In this document: positions 32,214 through 40,207 of the stretch, piece by piece
How positions within the stretch are numbered: position 1 is the first letter of the stretch
Layout: each line of letters opens with the position of its first letter
Source of the DNA: JBARKJ01 sp049801375
GTDB lineage: Bacteria > Nitrospirota > JACRHJ01
Assembly (NCBI GenBank): GCA_049801375.1
Contig: JBARKJ010000046.1
Coordinates: forward strand, 24,520-88,519
Direction: 5' to 3'
Length of the DNA stretch: 64,000 nt
Translations under genes and position numbers: made by a program
Notes under the pieces: model-generated
What the model was told of the DNA's origin: nothing
What the model saw: the letters and a program-made list of their open reading frames with translations, nothing else
Databases searched by the model: none

Positions 32214-32770
32214 GCGGCCCCTTCCCTTCCAGCCTCAAGTCTGCCGATTATCCCTTCCAGAAACTTTATCTCCGCCTCCGAGTGCGCGAGGTAATGCGCG
32301 GGTATGAAAAGCATATGCTCCGGCGCGCCCTTCGATGCCAGTTCGTCTTTAAACCGCTCCGCTTCGGCGTGATACTCCTTAAGCCGCACCCGGAGTTCCC
32401 GGAGTTGAACAAGGAACTGCCCCGCATCCGATTCCCGGAGAAAATAGAAGGATATATCAAGCGCCAGGTGCGGACGCTCGAAGTTCGTTATGTTCTCCTG
32501 AAGGAGGCTGTCGAAGGTGCGGACGCCCTCGTCCGTGATATGGTAAATCTGCTTTTCGGGGTGCGCGGTGTCCTTGAGGACGCTCTTGGTCACAAGGCCG
32601 CGTTTTTCCAGGATTTTGAGGTTATGGTAGAGCGAGCCGGAGGTGATGGGCGCGACATGGACGAGTTCCTCGTCCACAAGCTGCTTTATCTCGTAGCCGT
32701 ACATCGGCTTCCTCTTCAGAAGTCCAAGAAGAAGCACCTCTTTCGACATCGTGGTATTAAAGCCTGCCAC
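32210..32770 (-). CDS. PadR-family transcriptional regulator
   Basis: 186-residue regulator with an N-terminal winged helix (LLGLLKRKPMYGYEIKQLV...SGSLYHNLKILEKRGLV) and a helical C-terminal dimerisation domain, the classical PadR-s2 layout. PadR regulators often respond to phenolic or aromatic ligands, which suits control of an aromatic polyketide pathway. GTG 32770 is chosen because AGGGGG lies 5 bases upstream; an ATG seven codons later is possible. It is first in the operon and lies beside a repeat-rich operator, so it probably represses itself and the cluster. Confidence 0.88.
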   Translation of the reverse strand: MAGFNTTMSKEVLLLGLLKRKPMYGYEIKQLVDEELVHVAPITSGSLYHNLKILEKRGLVTKSVLKDTAHPEKQIYHITDEGVRTFDSLLQENITNFERPHLALDISFYFLRESDAGQFLVQLRELRVRLKEYHAEAERFKDELASKGAPEHMLFIPAHYLAHSEAEIKFLEGIIGRLEAGREGAA

Positions 32771-32800
32771 GCCATCCCCCTTTTCGCGCTATTACGGCTT

Positions 32801-32842
32801 AAAATAGTTTACGTAAAATAGCTTGCGTATAATAGCAGGAGA
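32801..32842. promoter_or_regulatory. Probable PadR operator: direct 14-base repeats with an embedded palindrome
   Basis: Units at 32801-32814 (AAAATAGTTTACGT), 32815-32828 (AAAATAGCTTGCGT) and a partial third from 32829 (ATAATAGC) repeat every 14 bases. The palindrome TTTACGTAAA (32808-32817) crosses the first boundary. The array overlaps the -10 hexamer and the transcription start region of the PadR promoter, as expected for autorepression. Confidence 0.55.
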
Positions 32843-32858
32843 AAACCTGGAATGTCAA
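32829..32858 (-). promoter_or_regulatory. Promoter of the PadR/polyketide operon
   Basis: Minus-strand TTGACA (32853-32858) is perfect and TATTAT (32829-32834) matches 5/6 with an 18-base spacer. It lies between the M50 protease stop and the padR start, 59 bases before the GTG codon. Confidence 0.7.
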
Positions 32859-32874
32859 GAGAAAGAGAGAAAAA

Positions 32875-33726
32875 TCAAGGCGTGATGACGATAGGCACGG
32901 GCGTGAACGTGACTATGAAAATCAGGAGGGAAAAAATTCCAACAGCTCTCCTTTTCCAGTCCAGCGGCTCATAAGGGTTCTCGACCGGCGGATGCTTCGT
33001 GCCCAGGAACAGGAGCAGGACGCCCCAGATAAACCAGCCGGGAAATCCAAGACCCATTACAATGAGGGCGCCGACGAAGATGTTGGATATGATCCTGTGC
33101 CGCTTGGTGAAGAAGGCGTAGGAGACATGGCCGCCGTCCAACTGGCCGACGGGCATCAGGTTTATAGACGTTACAAAAAGCCCCACCCATCCCGCCACCG
33201 CTACCGGGTTCAGGTCCACCGCATGGTTGTGAATATCGCCCTTGAGGAATATGCTCATCAGAAATCTATAGATCAAAGAGCCGCCAAGGACCGTCTGGCC
33301 AGAAGCCGGAGGATGCGCCGGGACAATATGGGACATGGAAAGTCCAATAGAGCAGACGATTACCGACAGGATGAAACCGACGATGGGGCCGGATGCCCCA
33401 ATGTCTATGAGAGCGGACTTGTCCCGTATACGCGATTTCATCTTTATTACTGCGCCAAGCGTCCCGAAGAGGTTCGGGAATGGGATGAAATACGGGAGCG
33501 TCGCAATGACTTTGTGCCGGCGAGAGTTCACGTAGTGCGCCATCTCGTGCCCGCCGAGTATAAGCATCAGCGGCATGGCGAACGGGACTCCTACCGCCAG
33601 CCCGTGGAGCAGGTGTTTCGGGAATTCGCTTAAGAGGTTGTATTCAGAGATGAAATACGAGCCTGCGATCAGCGTCGAGAAGACCGTCATGACAAAAAGG
33701 AGCAGGTGTATTTTAATATCGCGCAT
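32875..33726 (-). CDS. Site-2-protease family (M50) membrane metalloprotease
   Basis: 283-residue polytopic membrane protein. The zinc-binding HExxH is GGHEMAHYV and the third metal ligand lies in NLMPVGQLDGGH, as in site-2 proteases; about six hydrophobic segments are visible. This class cuts transmembrane helices of anti-sigma factors or other membrane proteins. No obvious partner is adjacent. It ends 16 bases before the PadR promoter and is divergent from trmL. Confidence 0.85.
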   Translation of the reverse strand: MRDIKIHLLLFVMTVFSTLIAGSYFISEYNLLSEFPKHLLHGLAVGVPFAMPLMLILGGHEMAHYVNSRRHKVIATLPYFIPFPNLFGTLGAVIKMKSRIRDKSALIDIGASGPIVGFILSVIVCSIGLSMSHIVPAHPPASGQTVLGGSLIYRFLMSIFLKGDIHNHAVDLNPVAVAGWVGLFVTSINLMPVGQLDGGHVSYAFFTKRHRIISNIFVGALIVMGLGFPGWFIWGVLLLFLGTKHPPVENPYEPLDWKRRAVGIFSLLIFIVTFTPVPIVITP

Positions 33727-33744
33727 AAAATGTTATACTATCCC

Positions 33745-34200
33745 ATGCCTCTTCACATCGTACTATATCAGCCCGAAATCGCAGGAAATACCGGGAACAT
33801 CGCCAGGCTATCCGCCGCCGCGGACTGCTATCTCCACTTGGTCGGGCCGCTTGGGTTCTCTCTCTCGGACCGCTACTTAAAACGCGCCGGGCTGGACTAC
33901 TGGCCGCACGTGAAGCTCACCGTGCACGACTCGCTTGACGACGTTTACCAGGGGCTTCCCGACTCCCGCTTCTTCTATTTAAGCACCAAGGTAACGATGC
34001 CTTATACGCAAGCGAAATATAAAGACGGCGATGCTTTGGTTTTCGGCCCGGAGACCAGGGGTCTGCCGGAAGAACTGCTAAAAACACATGCCGAGTCCTC
34101 ACTGACCATCCCTATGTTCGGGGAAGTCAGGAGCCTGAACCTCTCCACGTGCGTGGGGATAGTGGTCTATGAGGCGCTCAGGCAGGTAAAGAAATTCTAA
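33745..34200 (+). CDS. trmL: tRNA (cytidine(34)-2'-O)-methyltransferase TrmL
   Basis: SPOUT-class methyltransferase of 151 residues that methylates the ribose of the wobble base in certain tRNA-Leu. The knot motifs are clear: HIVLYQPEIAGNTGNIARL near the N terminus, FGPETRGLPEE, and IPMFGEVRSLNLSTCVGIVVYE at the C terminus. ATG 33745 is chosen over an in-frame start at 33706, which lies in the divergent promoter region. Length agrees with the short, single-domain family. Confidence 0.92.
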   Translation: MPLHIVLYQPEIAGNTGNIARLSAAADCYLHLVGPLGFSLSDRYLKRAGLDYWPHVKLTVHDSLDDVYQGLPDSRFFYLSTKVTMPYTQAKYKDGDALVFGPETRGLPEELLKTHAESSLTIPMFGEVRSLNLSTCVGIVVYEALRQVKKF

Positions 34201-34735
34201 ACCGGCGCGATTCTTCACTACGCTCAGGATGACAAGCCGGGAGCACCCCTTCCAGTTGAAGAAGCCTTTTCTTAAGCTCTATCCCGCCGCCGAACCCGCC
34301 TATGCCGCCCGAGGACTCGATAATCCGATGACAGGGTACGATTACGGGGATTTTATTGCCATTCAGCGCATTTCCGACGGCTCTCGCGGCGTTCGGGTTC
34401 CCGGCCTGAGCTGCGAGCCACTTATACGAGCGGACGTTCCCGTAGGGGATTTTCAGGAGTTCCCGCCAGACGGTCTTTTGAAAATCCGTCCCGCGCAGGT
34501 CCAGTTTCTGGGTGAAGGATACCGGCTCGCCCGCAAAATATGATTTCAACTCACGCGAGAGCGTCTGGAACAGCCTCCCGTCTTCGACAGGCTTCATGCC
34601 GAAATACGCCTCCATCTCCTCAATGAACTCGCCGAAGGACGGCGGATTCAAGTCCAGTTTACAAAGACCGTCCTTGGTGGCCGCCGCGAAAGCGGGGCCG
34701 GTGGGAAGGTCTATCGAGACGTAATACAGGTTCAT
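34178..34735 (-). CDS. ogt: Methylated-DNA-[protein]-cysteine methyltransferase with a repeat-derived C terminus
   Basis: 185-residue O6-alkylguanine repair protein; the acceptor Cys is in VPCHRII and the helix-turn-helix PYGNVRSYKWLA with the preceding TDFQKTVWREL is typical. The normal end falls near LLQLEGVLPA, but the frame continues through CHPERSEESRRFRI, the translation of a widespread dispersed repeat, and ends inside the 3' end of trmL on the other strand. The tail is therefore probably not functional. ATG 34735 overlaps the preceding stop (ATGA). Confidence 0.9.
   Translation of the reverse strand: MNLYYVSIDLPTGPAFAAATKDGLCKLDLNPPSFGEFIEEMEAYFGMKPVEDGRLFQTLSRELKSYFAGEPVSFTQKLDLRGTDFQKTVWRELLKIPYGNVRSYKWLAAQAGNPNAARAVGNALNGNKIPVIVPCHRIIESSGGIGGFGGGIELKKRLLQLEGVLPACHPERSEESRRFRISLPA
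34202..34240. repeat. Dispersed repeat encoding the CHPERSEESR tail
   Basis: Core GATTCTTCACTACGCTCAGGATGAC type sequence at 34209-34233, flanked by CCGGC (34202-34206) and GCCGG (34236-34240). Its minus-strand translation is the HPERSEESR string found at many gene ends in environmental genomes. It lies just after the trmL stop and extends the ogt frame. Confidence 0.7.
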
Positions 34736-35349
34736 GCGGCCCTCTTGAATACGTGCGTCTTCCCCTTATACAGTTTTTTGAATTTCTCCGCATCGTCCTC
34801 GGTGCCTACAATCGACGCATAATGCATCGGCACCGCGACCTCCGGATTTATGTCCTCCGCGGCCTTTGCGGCCTCCTCCGCCGTCATTACATATGTCCCG
34901 GATACCGGCAGAAGCGCGATGTCGCACCGGAAGTTTTTCATCTCCGGGATGCGGTCGGTATCGCCCGCCAGATATATCCTCTTCCCTTCCACGGTGAATA
35001 TATACCCGACCCAACTTTGGAACTTGGGATGGAACTGTTTGTTGGTGTTGTACGAAGGCACGGCCTCTATATCCACGCCCATCTCCGTCAGCCTATCGCC
35101 CGGTTTGACAGTCCGGACGTTTCCCGTAAGTTTTCCTTCGCAGTCCCCCGGCGCGACGATTATCGTGCCGTCCTTCGCTATCTTCTTGACGTCGTCCGGC
35201 GAGCAGTGGTCGTAGTGTTCATGCGTAATGAGGATAAGGTCCGCCTTCGGCAGTCCCTCCTTGAGTTGGAACGGGTCCGTATATATAACCTTGCCGCCCG
35301 ACTCTATCTTGAAAGTGTCGTGGCCCAGCCATTTCATCCGGTCAAGCAT
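34732..35349 (-). CDS. Metallo-beta-lactamase-fold hydrolase of the UPF0173 type
   Basis: 205-residue metal-dependent hydrolase. The metal motif THEHYDHCSPDD, a later Asp (YLAGDTDRI) and His (VPMHYASI) fit the UPF0173/L-ascorbate-6-phosphate-lactonase-like group. ATG 35349 is used because GGAGG lies 5 bases upstream; a TTG five codons earlier is weaker. It is coupled to ogt by a 4-base overlap. Substrate unknown. Confidence 0.85.
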   Translation of the reverse strand: MLDRMKWLGHDTFKIESGGKVIYTDPFQLKEGLPKADLILITHEHYDHCSPDDVKKIAKDGTIIVAPGDCEGKLTGNVRTVKPGDRLTEMGVDIEAVPSYNTNKQFHPKFQSWVGYIFTVEGKRIYLAGDTDRIPEMKNFRCDIALLPVSGTYVMTAEEAAKAAEDINPEVAVPMHYASIVGTEDDAEKFKKLYKGKTHVFKRAA

Positions 35350-35485
35350 CTTAACCTCCAGCAACGCCTTCTATGCCCTCTTCTTAAGGTTAATAGAGTG
35401 ATTAGCGTTATGAAATCATTATATCCCGGCGCAATAAATTACGCCCTAAATTAAAATGTACCACCCTGTAATTGCCGTGTCAAAA

Positions 35486-35725
35486 TCACCTTCCGCCGCC
35501 GCGTTTATGGCACGTAAAACACATTTCCTTAGGCGGGTGGTCATGCTTTAACGGGCTGACCTTACCCGGCGCGTGACAGTCCAGGCAGGCGCGCTGGTCG
35601 GTAATTTTTACATGCGCCGCGTCCTGCGGTATCGCCGGAGCCTTTCTGCCTATTGTGCTTAAGTAAACCAGAAAAAGGACTATAGCTATTACGACGGCGG
35701 GAAAAAATATGTCCCTCGGCTTCAT
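35486..35725 (-). CDS. Small membrane-anchored di-haem cytochrome c
   Basis: 79 residues: a single N-terminal transmembrane segment (FFPAVVIAIVLFLVYLST) followed by two CxxCH haem c motifs, CLDCH and CFTCH, with spaced His (KHDH) as possible distal ligands. AGGGAG before ATG 35725 supports this start over longer readings. Such proteins are small electron carriers or fragments of larger multihaem cytochromes. It follows the ABC permease by 13 bases. Confidence 0.8.
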   Translation of the reverse strand: MKPRDIFFPAVVIAIVLFLVYLSTIGRKAPAIPQDAAHVKITDQRACLDCHAPGKVSPLKHDHPPKEMCFTCHKRGGGR

Positions 35726-35738
35726 AAGACTCCCTTCA

Positions 35739-36521
35739 TTACTTGATAAGCCTTCTCCGTATGAATTTAATCGCGGTCCAGGAGCAGATGAAAGTGAAGA
35801 CAATCATCCAGAGGATGTCCCAGACCAGACCAATGTACAGATGCCCGGTTGAAAGCGCGCGCGATACGTTCACCGCGTGTATCAGCGGGGTAAACCATGC
35901 GATTTTCAGGACCCACGGCGGCAAGGTCGAGAGCGGGAAGAATATGCCGGAGAAGAAGAACATCGGCGATATTACGAGGCTGAAGTAATACGCGTAATAA
36001 TCATATGACGGGACGAACGCGGTAACGATAAGCGCCATAGATGCGAACATCAGGCTCATGAGGATATAGAGCACGGGCGATAGGATAAGCCAGGGAGAGC
36101 TCATCAGGCCGAAGGCCATAAGTACCGGGAGCATCACGGCCGCGGAGATAAAACCCTTCGTCGCGCCCCAGAGTATGTCGCCCGCCGCGACTTCGTCGAT
36201 GTTTACCGGGGTCACTATGATGGCGTCATAGGATTTTTGCGTGCTCATCCTCGTGAAGGAGCCGAAGGTACATTCGAAAGACGCCGCGTTCATCGCCGCC
36301 GCAATTACAAGACCAGGCGCTATGAACTGTATATACGGGACGCCCTCGACGTTCCTGATGAACTTGCCCAGCCCCAGGCCAAAAGCGACCAGGAATAAAA
36401 TCGGTTCCGCGAGGTTGCCGACCATGCTGGCCTTGTAGAACTTGAGCCAGGCGTCCTTATTCCTTTGCCAGACCTTGAACGCGCGGCGTCCGACCTGAGG
36501 GGGCGATAAAAAATCAATCAT
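35739..36521 (-). CDS. ABC-2 type permease (NodJ/DrrB-like)
   Basis: 260-residue integral membrane protein with about six hydrophobic segments and the ABC-2 signature near SPMFFFSGIFFPLSTLP. Members include NodJ (lipo-oligosaccharide export) and DrrB (daunorubicin export). It pairs with the overlapping ATPase gene (ATGA). Because DrrAB systems export aromatic polyketides, the nearby polyketide cluster is a possible client, but the two are on separate transcripts. Confidence 0.85.
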   Translation of the reverse strand: MIDFLSPPQVGRRAFKVWQRNKDAWLKFYKASMVGNLAEPILFLVAFGLGLGKFIRNVEGVPYIQFIAPGLVIAAAMNAASFECTFGSFTRMSTQKSYDAIIVTPVNIDEVAAGDILWGATKGFISAAVMLPVLMAFGLMSSPWLILSPVLYILMSLMFASMALIVTAFVPSYDYYAYYFSLVISPMFFFSGIFFPLSTLPPWVLKIAWFTPLIHAVNVSRALSTGHLYIGLVWDILWMIVFTFICSWTAIKFIRRRLIK

Positions 36522-37438
36522 TCCCGGAGCTCCCTCCCGGTAAGCTTTAGAAAAACGTCCTCAAGCGTTGCCTGCCTGTGCACGAACCCGCCTTTAACAA
36601 ACTTTGTAAGCCTGGCAAGGACCTCATCACTTTTCGCGCTTTTGATAAAGAGGGTGTCTCCCGATATTTCATATTCGTAATCCGCGCCTGACAGGGCTTT
36701 CAACACCTCTTCCGCGCCACTACTCGGTATTGGCAACTCGACCACGCTTCCCTTCGCGTATGTATCTATCAGCTCCGCGGGCGTTCCGAGCGCGAGGATT
36801 TTCCCCTGGTCCATCACCACAATCCTGTCGCACAGATGCGCCGCCTCTTCCATATAGTGAGTCGTCAGGACCATCGTCCGCCCCTCGCGCTTCAATGCCC
36901 GTAGCTTCTGCCATATCAAGTGCCTCGCCTGCGGGTCAAGCCCGGTTGTCGGCTCATCCAGCATTATAAGGTCCGATTCGTTTATCAAAGCGCGCGCGAC
37001 CATCAGCCGTCTTTTCATCCCGCCGGAGAGCTTAGTTATTTTCTCGTCCTTTTTATCCGAAAGCGACATCATCTCAAGCAGGGACTCCGCTCGCCTCTGG
37101 GCCTCCGCCTTCGGGATGTCGAAGTACCTCGCATAGACCCGAAGGTTCTCTATGACCGAGAGGTCGGGGTCCAGGTTATTCTCCTGCGGGACAACCCCAA
37201 GCCGGGCCTTTATCTTCCTCTCGTTCCCCCGGACGTCCATTCCGAAAATCCTGAGCGTGCCGCCGGTGATGGTCACGTAGCCCTGGACCATGTTCATGGT
37301 GGTAGTCTTGCCCGCGCCGTTCGGCCCCAGGAAACCGAAACACTCGGCCCGCTCCACGGTGAAGTCTATGTGCTTTACGGCGGGGTATCCGGAGTATTCC
37401 TTGTACAGTCCCCGCGCTTCTATTATGTTTTCAGGCAT
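36518..37438 (-). CDS. ABC transporter ATP-binding protein (NodI/DrrA-like)
   Basis: 306-residue ATPase with Walker A GPNGAGKTT, the LSGGMKRR signature, Walker B LIMLDEPTTGLD and a switch His (TTHYMEEA). The ~80-residue C-terminal extension is usual for NodI/DrrA. It partners with the following ABC-2 permease gene. GTP/ATP hydrolysis drives export of a lipophilic compound of unknown identity. Confidence 0.88.
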   Translation of the reverse strand: MPENIIEARGLYKEYSGYPAVKHIDFTVERAECFGFLGPNGAGKTTTMNMVQGYVTITGGTLRIFGMDVRGNERKIKARLGVVPQENNLDPDLSVIENLRVYARYFDIPKAEAQRRAESLLEMMSLSDKKDEKITKLSGGMKRRLMVARALINESDLIMLDEPTTGLDPQARHLIWQKLRALKREGRTMVLTTHYMEEAAHLCDRIVVMDQGKILALGTPAELIDTYAKGSVVELPIPSSGAEEVLKALSGADYEYEISGDTLFIKSAKSDEVLARLTKFVKGGFVHRQATLEDVFLKLTGRELRE

Positions 37439-37445
37439 AAATTTG

Positions 37446-38705
37446 CTAAAATCCCCTCAGCCTCACAGCCTTCGAAACTTTCTCAATAGCTATGGCATAT
37501 GCCGCCGTCCGCATAGTGACTTTATTCTGCTCGGATACTTTTTTTACCAGCTCATATGCGTCCAGCATCATCTTCGAGAGCTTCCTGTTCACCCGTTCTT
37601 CTTCCCAGAATGCGGACTGGAGGTCCTGCGCCCACTCGAAATAGGATACCAGCACTCCGCCCGCGTTAGCAAGGATGTCCGGCACCACATACACGCCTTT
37701 CCCATCGAGGATATTATCGGCCTCGGGAGAGGTAGGTATGTTCGCGGCCTCAATAAGCATGGAGCATTTAAGCCTGTCCGCGTTGTGCTCCATTATCACG
37801 CACTCCAGCGCCGCGGGTATCAGCGCTTCGCAGGGAAGTTCCAGAAGCTCTTCATTCGTGATATAGTCCGCGCCGACGTAACCCTTAAGAGAGCCGGTCT
37901 CCTCTTTGTGCATCGTGACGCGGGAGATGTTAAGACCCCCTTCGTTGTAAAGGCCTCCCCTGCTGTCCGATATCGCGATGACCTTGCATCCTTCGTCCGC
38001 AAGTAATTTTGCGGATGTTCCGCCGACGTTGCCCATCCCCTGCACGACAACTCTCGCGCCCTGGATTTCGATTTTTTTGTCCTTGAACGCCCGCTTCGTC
38101 AGGTACATCACGCCCCTGCCCGTGGCCTCCATGCGTCCTTCCGAGCCGCCAAGCTCCACCGGCTTGCCCGTCACCGCCGCCGGAGAATAACCGTGCCTTT
38201 TTGAATATTCGTCCATTATCCAGGCCATCACCTGGGGGTTGGTGTTCACGTCGGGCGCGGGGATATCGACGTTCGGGCCGATGCTGTCGCTTATCCTGGT
38301 GACGAAGAACCGTGTAAGCCTCTCCAACTCTCCCGGGGACAACACCTTGGGGTTGCACGTCACGCCTCCCTTCGCGCCGCCGAACGGGATACCTATAAGC
38401 GCGGTCTTCCAAGTCATCGCCGCCGCCAGCGCCCTTATCTCCCCGAGGTTCACCTGCGGGTGATATCTTATGCCGCCCTTCATCGGGCCGCGCGTCTGGT
38501 TGTGCTGGACCCGGTATCCCACGAATATCTCCACCCGCCCGTCGTCCATCTTCAGCGGTATCTGGACCTTTATCTCGCGGAACGGGACTTTAAGAAAGGT
38601 CCTCATCTCGTTGTCCAGGTTTATCTTCTGTGCCGCGATATCGACGTTGTGGTTCAGGATCCTCTCGGTCTCGGACCGTTCCCACGCCTCTTCGACAATC
38701 CCCAT
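37446..38705 (-). CDS. gdhA: Glutamate dehydrogenase
   Basis: 419-residue NAD(P)-dependent glutamate dehydrogenase linking 2-oxoglutarate and glutamate. The catalytic Lys is in PFGGAKGGV, the substrate region in GPMKGGIRYHP, and the cofactor-binding VVVQGMGNVGG motif is present. The length suits the hexameric short form found in archaea and anaerobic bacteria. Coenzyme specificity cannot be told here. It lies 7 bases upstream of the ABC ATPase. Confidence 0.93.
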   Translation of the reverse strand: MGIVEEAWERSETERILNHNVDIAAQKINLDNEMRTFLKVPFREIKVQIPLKMDDGRVEIFVGYRVQHNQTRGPMKGGIRYHPQVNLGEIRALAAAMTWKTALIGIPFGGAKGGVTCNPKVLSPGELERLTRFFVTRISDSIGPNVDIPAPDVNTNPQVMAWIMDEYSKRHGYSPAAVTGKPVELGGSEGRMEATGRGVMYLTKRAFKDKKIEIQGARVVVQGMGNVGGTSAKLLADEGCKVIAISDSRGGLYNEGGLNISRVTMHKEETGSLKGYVGADYITNEELLELPCEALIPAALECVIMEHNADRLKCSMLIEAANIPTSPEADNILDGKGVYVVPDILANAGGVLVSYFEWAQDLQSAFWEEERVNRKLSKMMLDAYELVKKVSEQNKVTMRTAAYAIAIEKVSKAVRLRGF

Positions 38706-38723
38706 GTCTCCTCCGGCTGACTT

Positions 38724-40112
38724 TTAAGGAAAAATTTTTCCGGGATTCAGTATCCCTTGAGGGTCGAAAACCGATTTTATTTTTTTCAGCAGGTTCAGTT
38801 CGCCATCGCTCAGCTCCATTCCGATATACGGAAGCTTTGTAAGCCCGATTCCGTGCTCCCCGGAAATCGTCCCGCCAAGAGCGAGCACCAGCCTGAATAC
38901 TTCCTCTATCGCTTCTTCCGCTTTCCGTAGCCTCTCCGGGTCCGACTTATCTGTCATCACGTTCACATGGATGTTCCCGTCCCCCGCATGGCCGAAACAT
39001 ATTATCTTCTGGCCGGACCTGGATGCTATCTCCCTGAAGCCTTCCAGGGCTTCCGGGACTTTGGCTATCGGCACCACGGTGTCTTCATTTATCTTGTGCG
39101 GGGCAATCGAAAAGAGCGCCTGAGACGTGCTCCGGCGCAGTTTCCATAACTCCACCGCGAAAGCTTTATCCTGTGTAATTTTTATTTCCAGCGCCTTGTC
39201 TTTCATAAGCCCGCGGATGCCGTCCATCTGCCGGGCCGCCTCCTCGCGGTTTCCGTCCGTCTCGACCAGCAGAAATGCGCCCGCGCCTTCTGGCAACGCA
39301 TAACCGATTTTTTTCGCCCCGGCGTTAAGCGCCTCGCCGTCCAGGAATTCCAGGCAACGAGGCGTATAGGGAGACGCCATGATAGCCGCGACGGCCTCGC
39401 CCGCAAGCCTGGTACCGGCAAAGAATGCGGTCATCGTGATTACTCTCTCCGGCAGCGGGATAAGCCTGAGCGTTATCTCCGTCACTACCGCGAGCGTCCC
39501 TTCCGAGCCGACCAGCAGGCGCGCGAGGTCGTAACCCACGACCCCCTTGGCCGTCTTTACCCCTGCGCGTATGACTTCGCCGGACGGCAGGACGGCCCGA
39601 AGCCCGGTAACGTAATCGCGCGTGACGCCGTATTTCACCGCCCGCATCCCACCCGCGTTCTCGGCTACGTTCCCGCCGATTGTGCAGAACGCGAGGCTGC
39701 CTGGATCAGGCGGATAAAAAAGCCCTTTCTCCTCTACAGCCCTCTGGAGGTCCCCCGTCACCACGCCGGGCTGAACGGTCGCGATTCGGTTCCCCACGTC
39801 GATTGCAAGTATGCGGCTCATCCTCTCGAACGAGAGGATTATCCCCCCCCTGCTTGCCACCGCGCCGCCGGACAGGCCGCTCCCCGCCCCGCGAGGAATT
39901 ACAGGGATACCATGCTCGCTTGAGAGGATCAGGATTTTGGAAACCTCTTCCTCGGTCCCCGGCCTGACAACCGCCTGCGGCGTCCCCTTCAGGCGTGTCG
40001 CGTCATAGGCGTAAGCCAACAGCCCCGCCTCGTCCGAGACGACGTTCTCCGGGCCGGCAATGGCCTTCAATCTATCTATTATATCCTTTGATATTATTTC
40101 AGCAGCTGCCAT
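38724..40112 (-). CDS. FAD-linked oxidase, GlcD/LDH-D-like
   Basis: 462-residue VAO-type flavoprotein. The FAD-binding region IPVIPRGAGSGLSGGAV and NVAENAGGMRAVKYG are clear, as is the C-terminal FGHAGDGNIHVN and SGEHGIGLTKLPY. Family members oxidise glycolate, D-lactate or other 2-hydroxyacids. No GlcE or GlcF-type partner is adjacent. It lies 18 bases upstream of glutamate dehydrogenase. Confidence 0.88.
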   Translation of the reverse strand: MAAAEIISKDIIDRLKAIAGPENVVSDEAGLLAYAYDATRLKGTPQAVVRPGTEEEVSKILILSSEHGIPVIPRGAGSGLSGGAVASRGGIILSFERMSRILAIDVGNRIATVQPGVVTGDLQRAVEEKGLFYPPDPGSLAFCTIGGNVAENAGGMRAVKYGVTRDYVTGLRAVLPSGEVIRAGVKTAKGVVGYDLARLLVGSEGTLAVVTEITLRLIPLPERVITMTAFFAGTRLAGEAVAAIMASPYTPRCLEFLDGEALNAGAKKIGYALPEGAGAFLLVETDGNREEAARQMDGIRGLMKDKALEIKITQDKAFAVELWKLRRSTSQALFSIAPHKINEDTVVPIAKVPEALEGFREIASRSGQKIICFGHAGDGNIHVNVMTDKSDPERLRKAEEAIEEVFRLVLALGGTISGEHGIGLTKLPYIGMELSDGELNLLKKIKSVFDPQGILNPGKIFP

Positions 40113-40145
40113 TTAATAAAGATAACACAGAGGCCCTTGTTTTTA

Positions 40146-40174
40146 AATAAAAAATCCGCCGATGAACGGCGGAT
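40146..40174 (-). terminator. Rho-independent terminator after smc
   Basis: Hairpin ATCCGCCG / CGGCGGAT (40154-40161 and 40167-40174, loop of five) followed on the minus strand by TTTTTATT (40146-40153). It lies 34 bases past the smc stop. Confidence 0.85.
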
Positions 40175-40207
40175 AAAATAATTTAGGATTTTTAGTTCAA
40201 TAAAATT

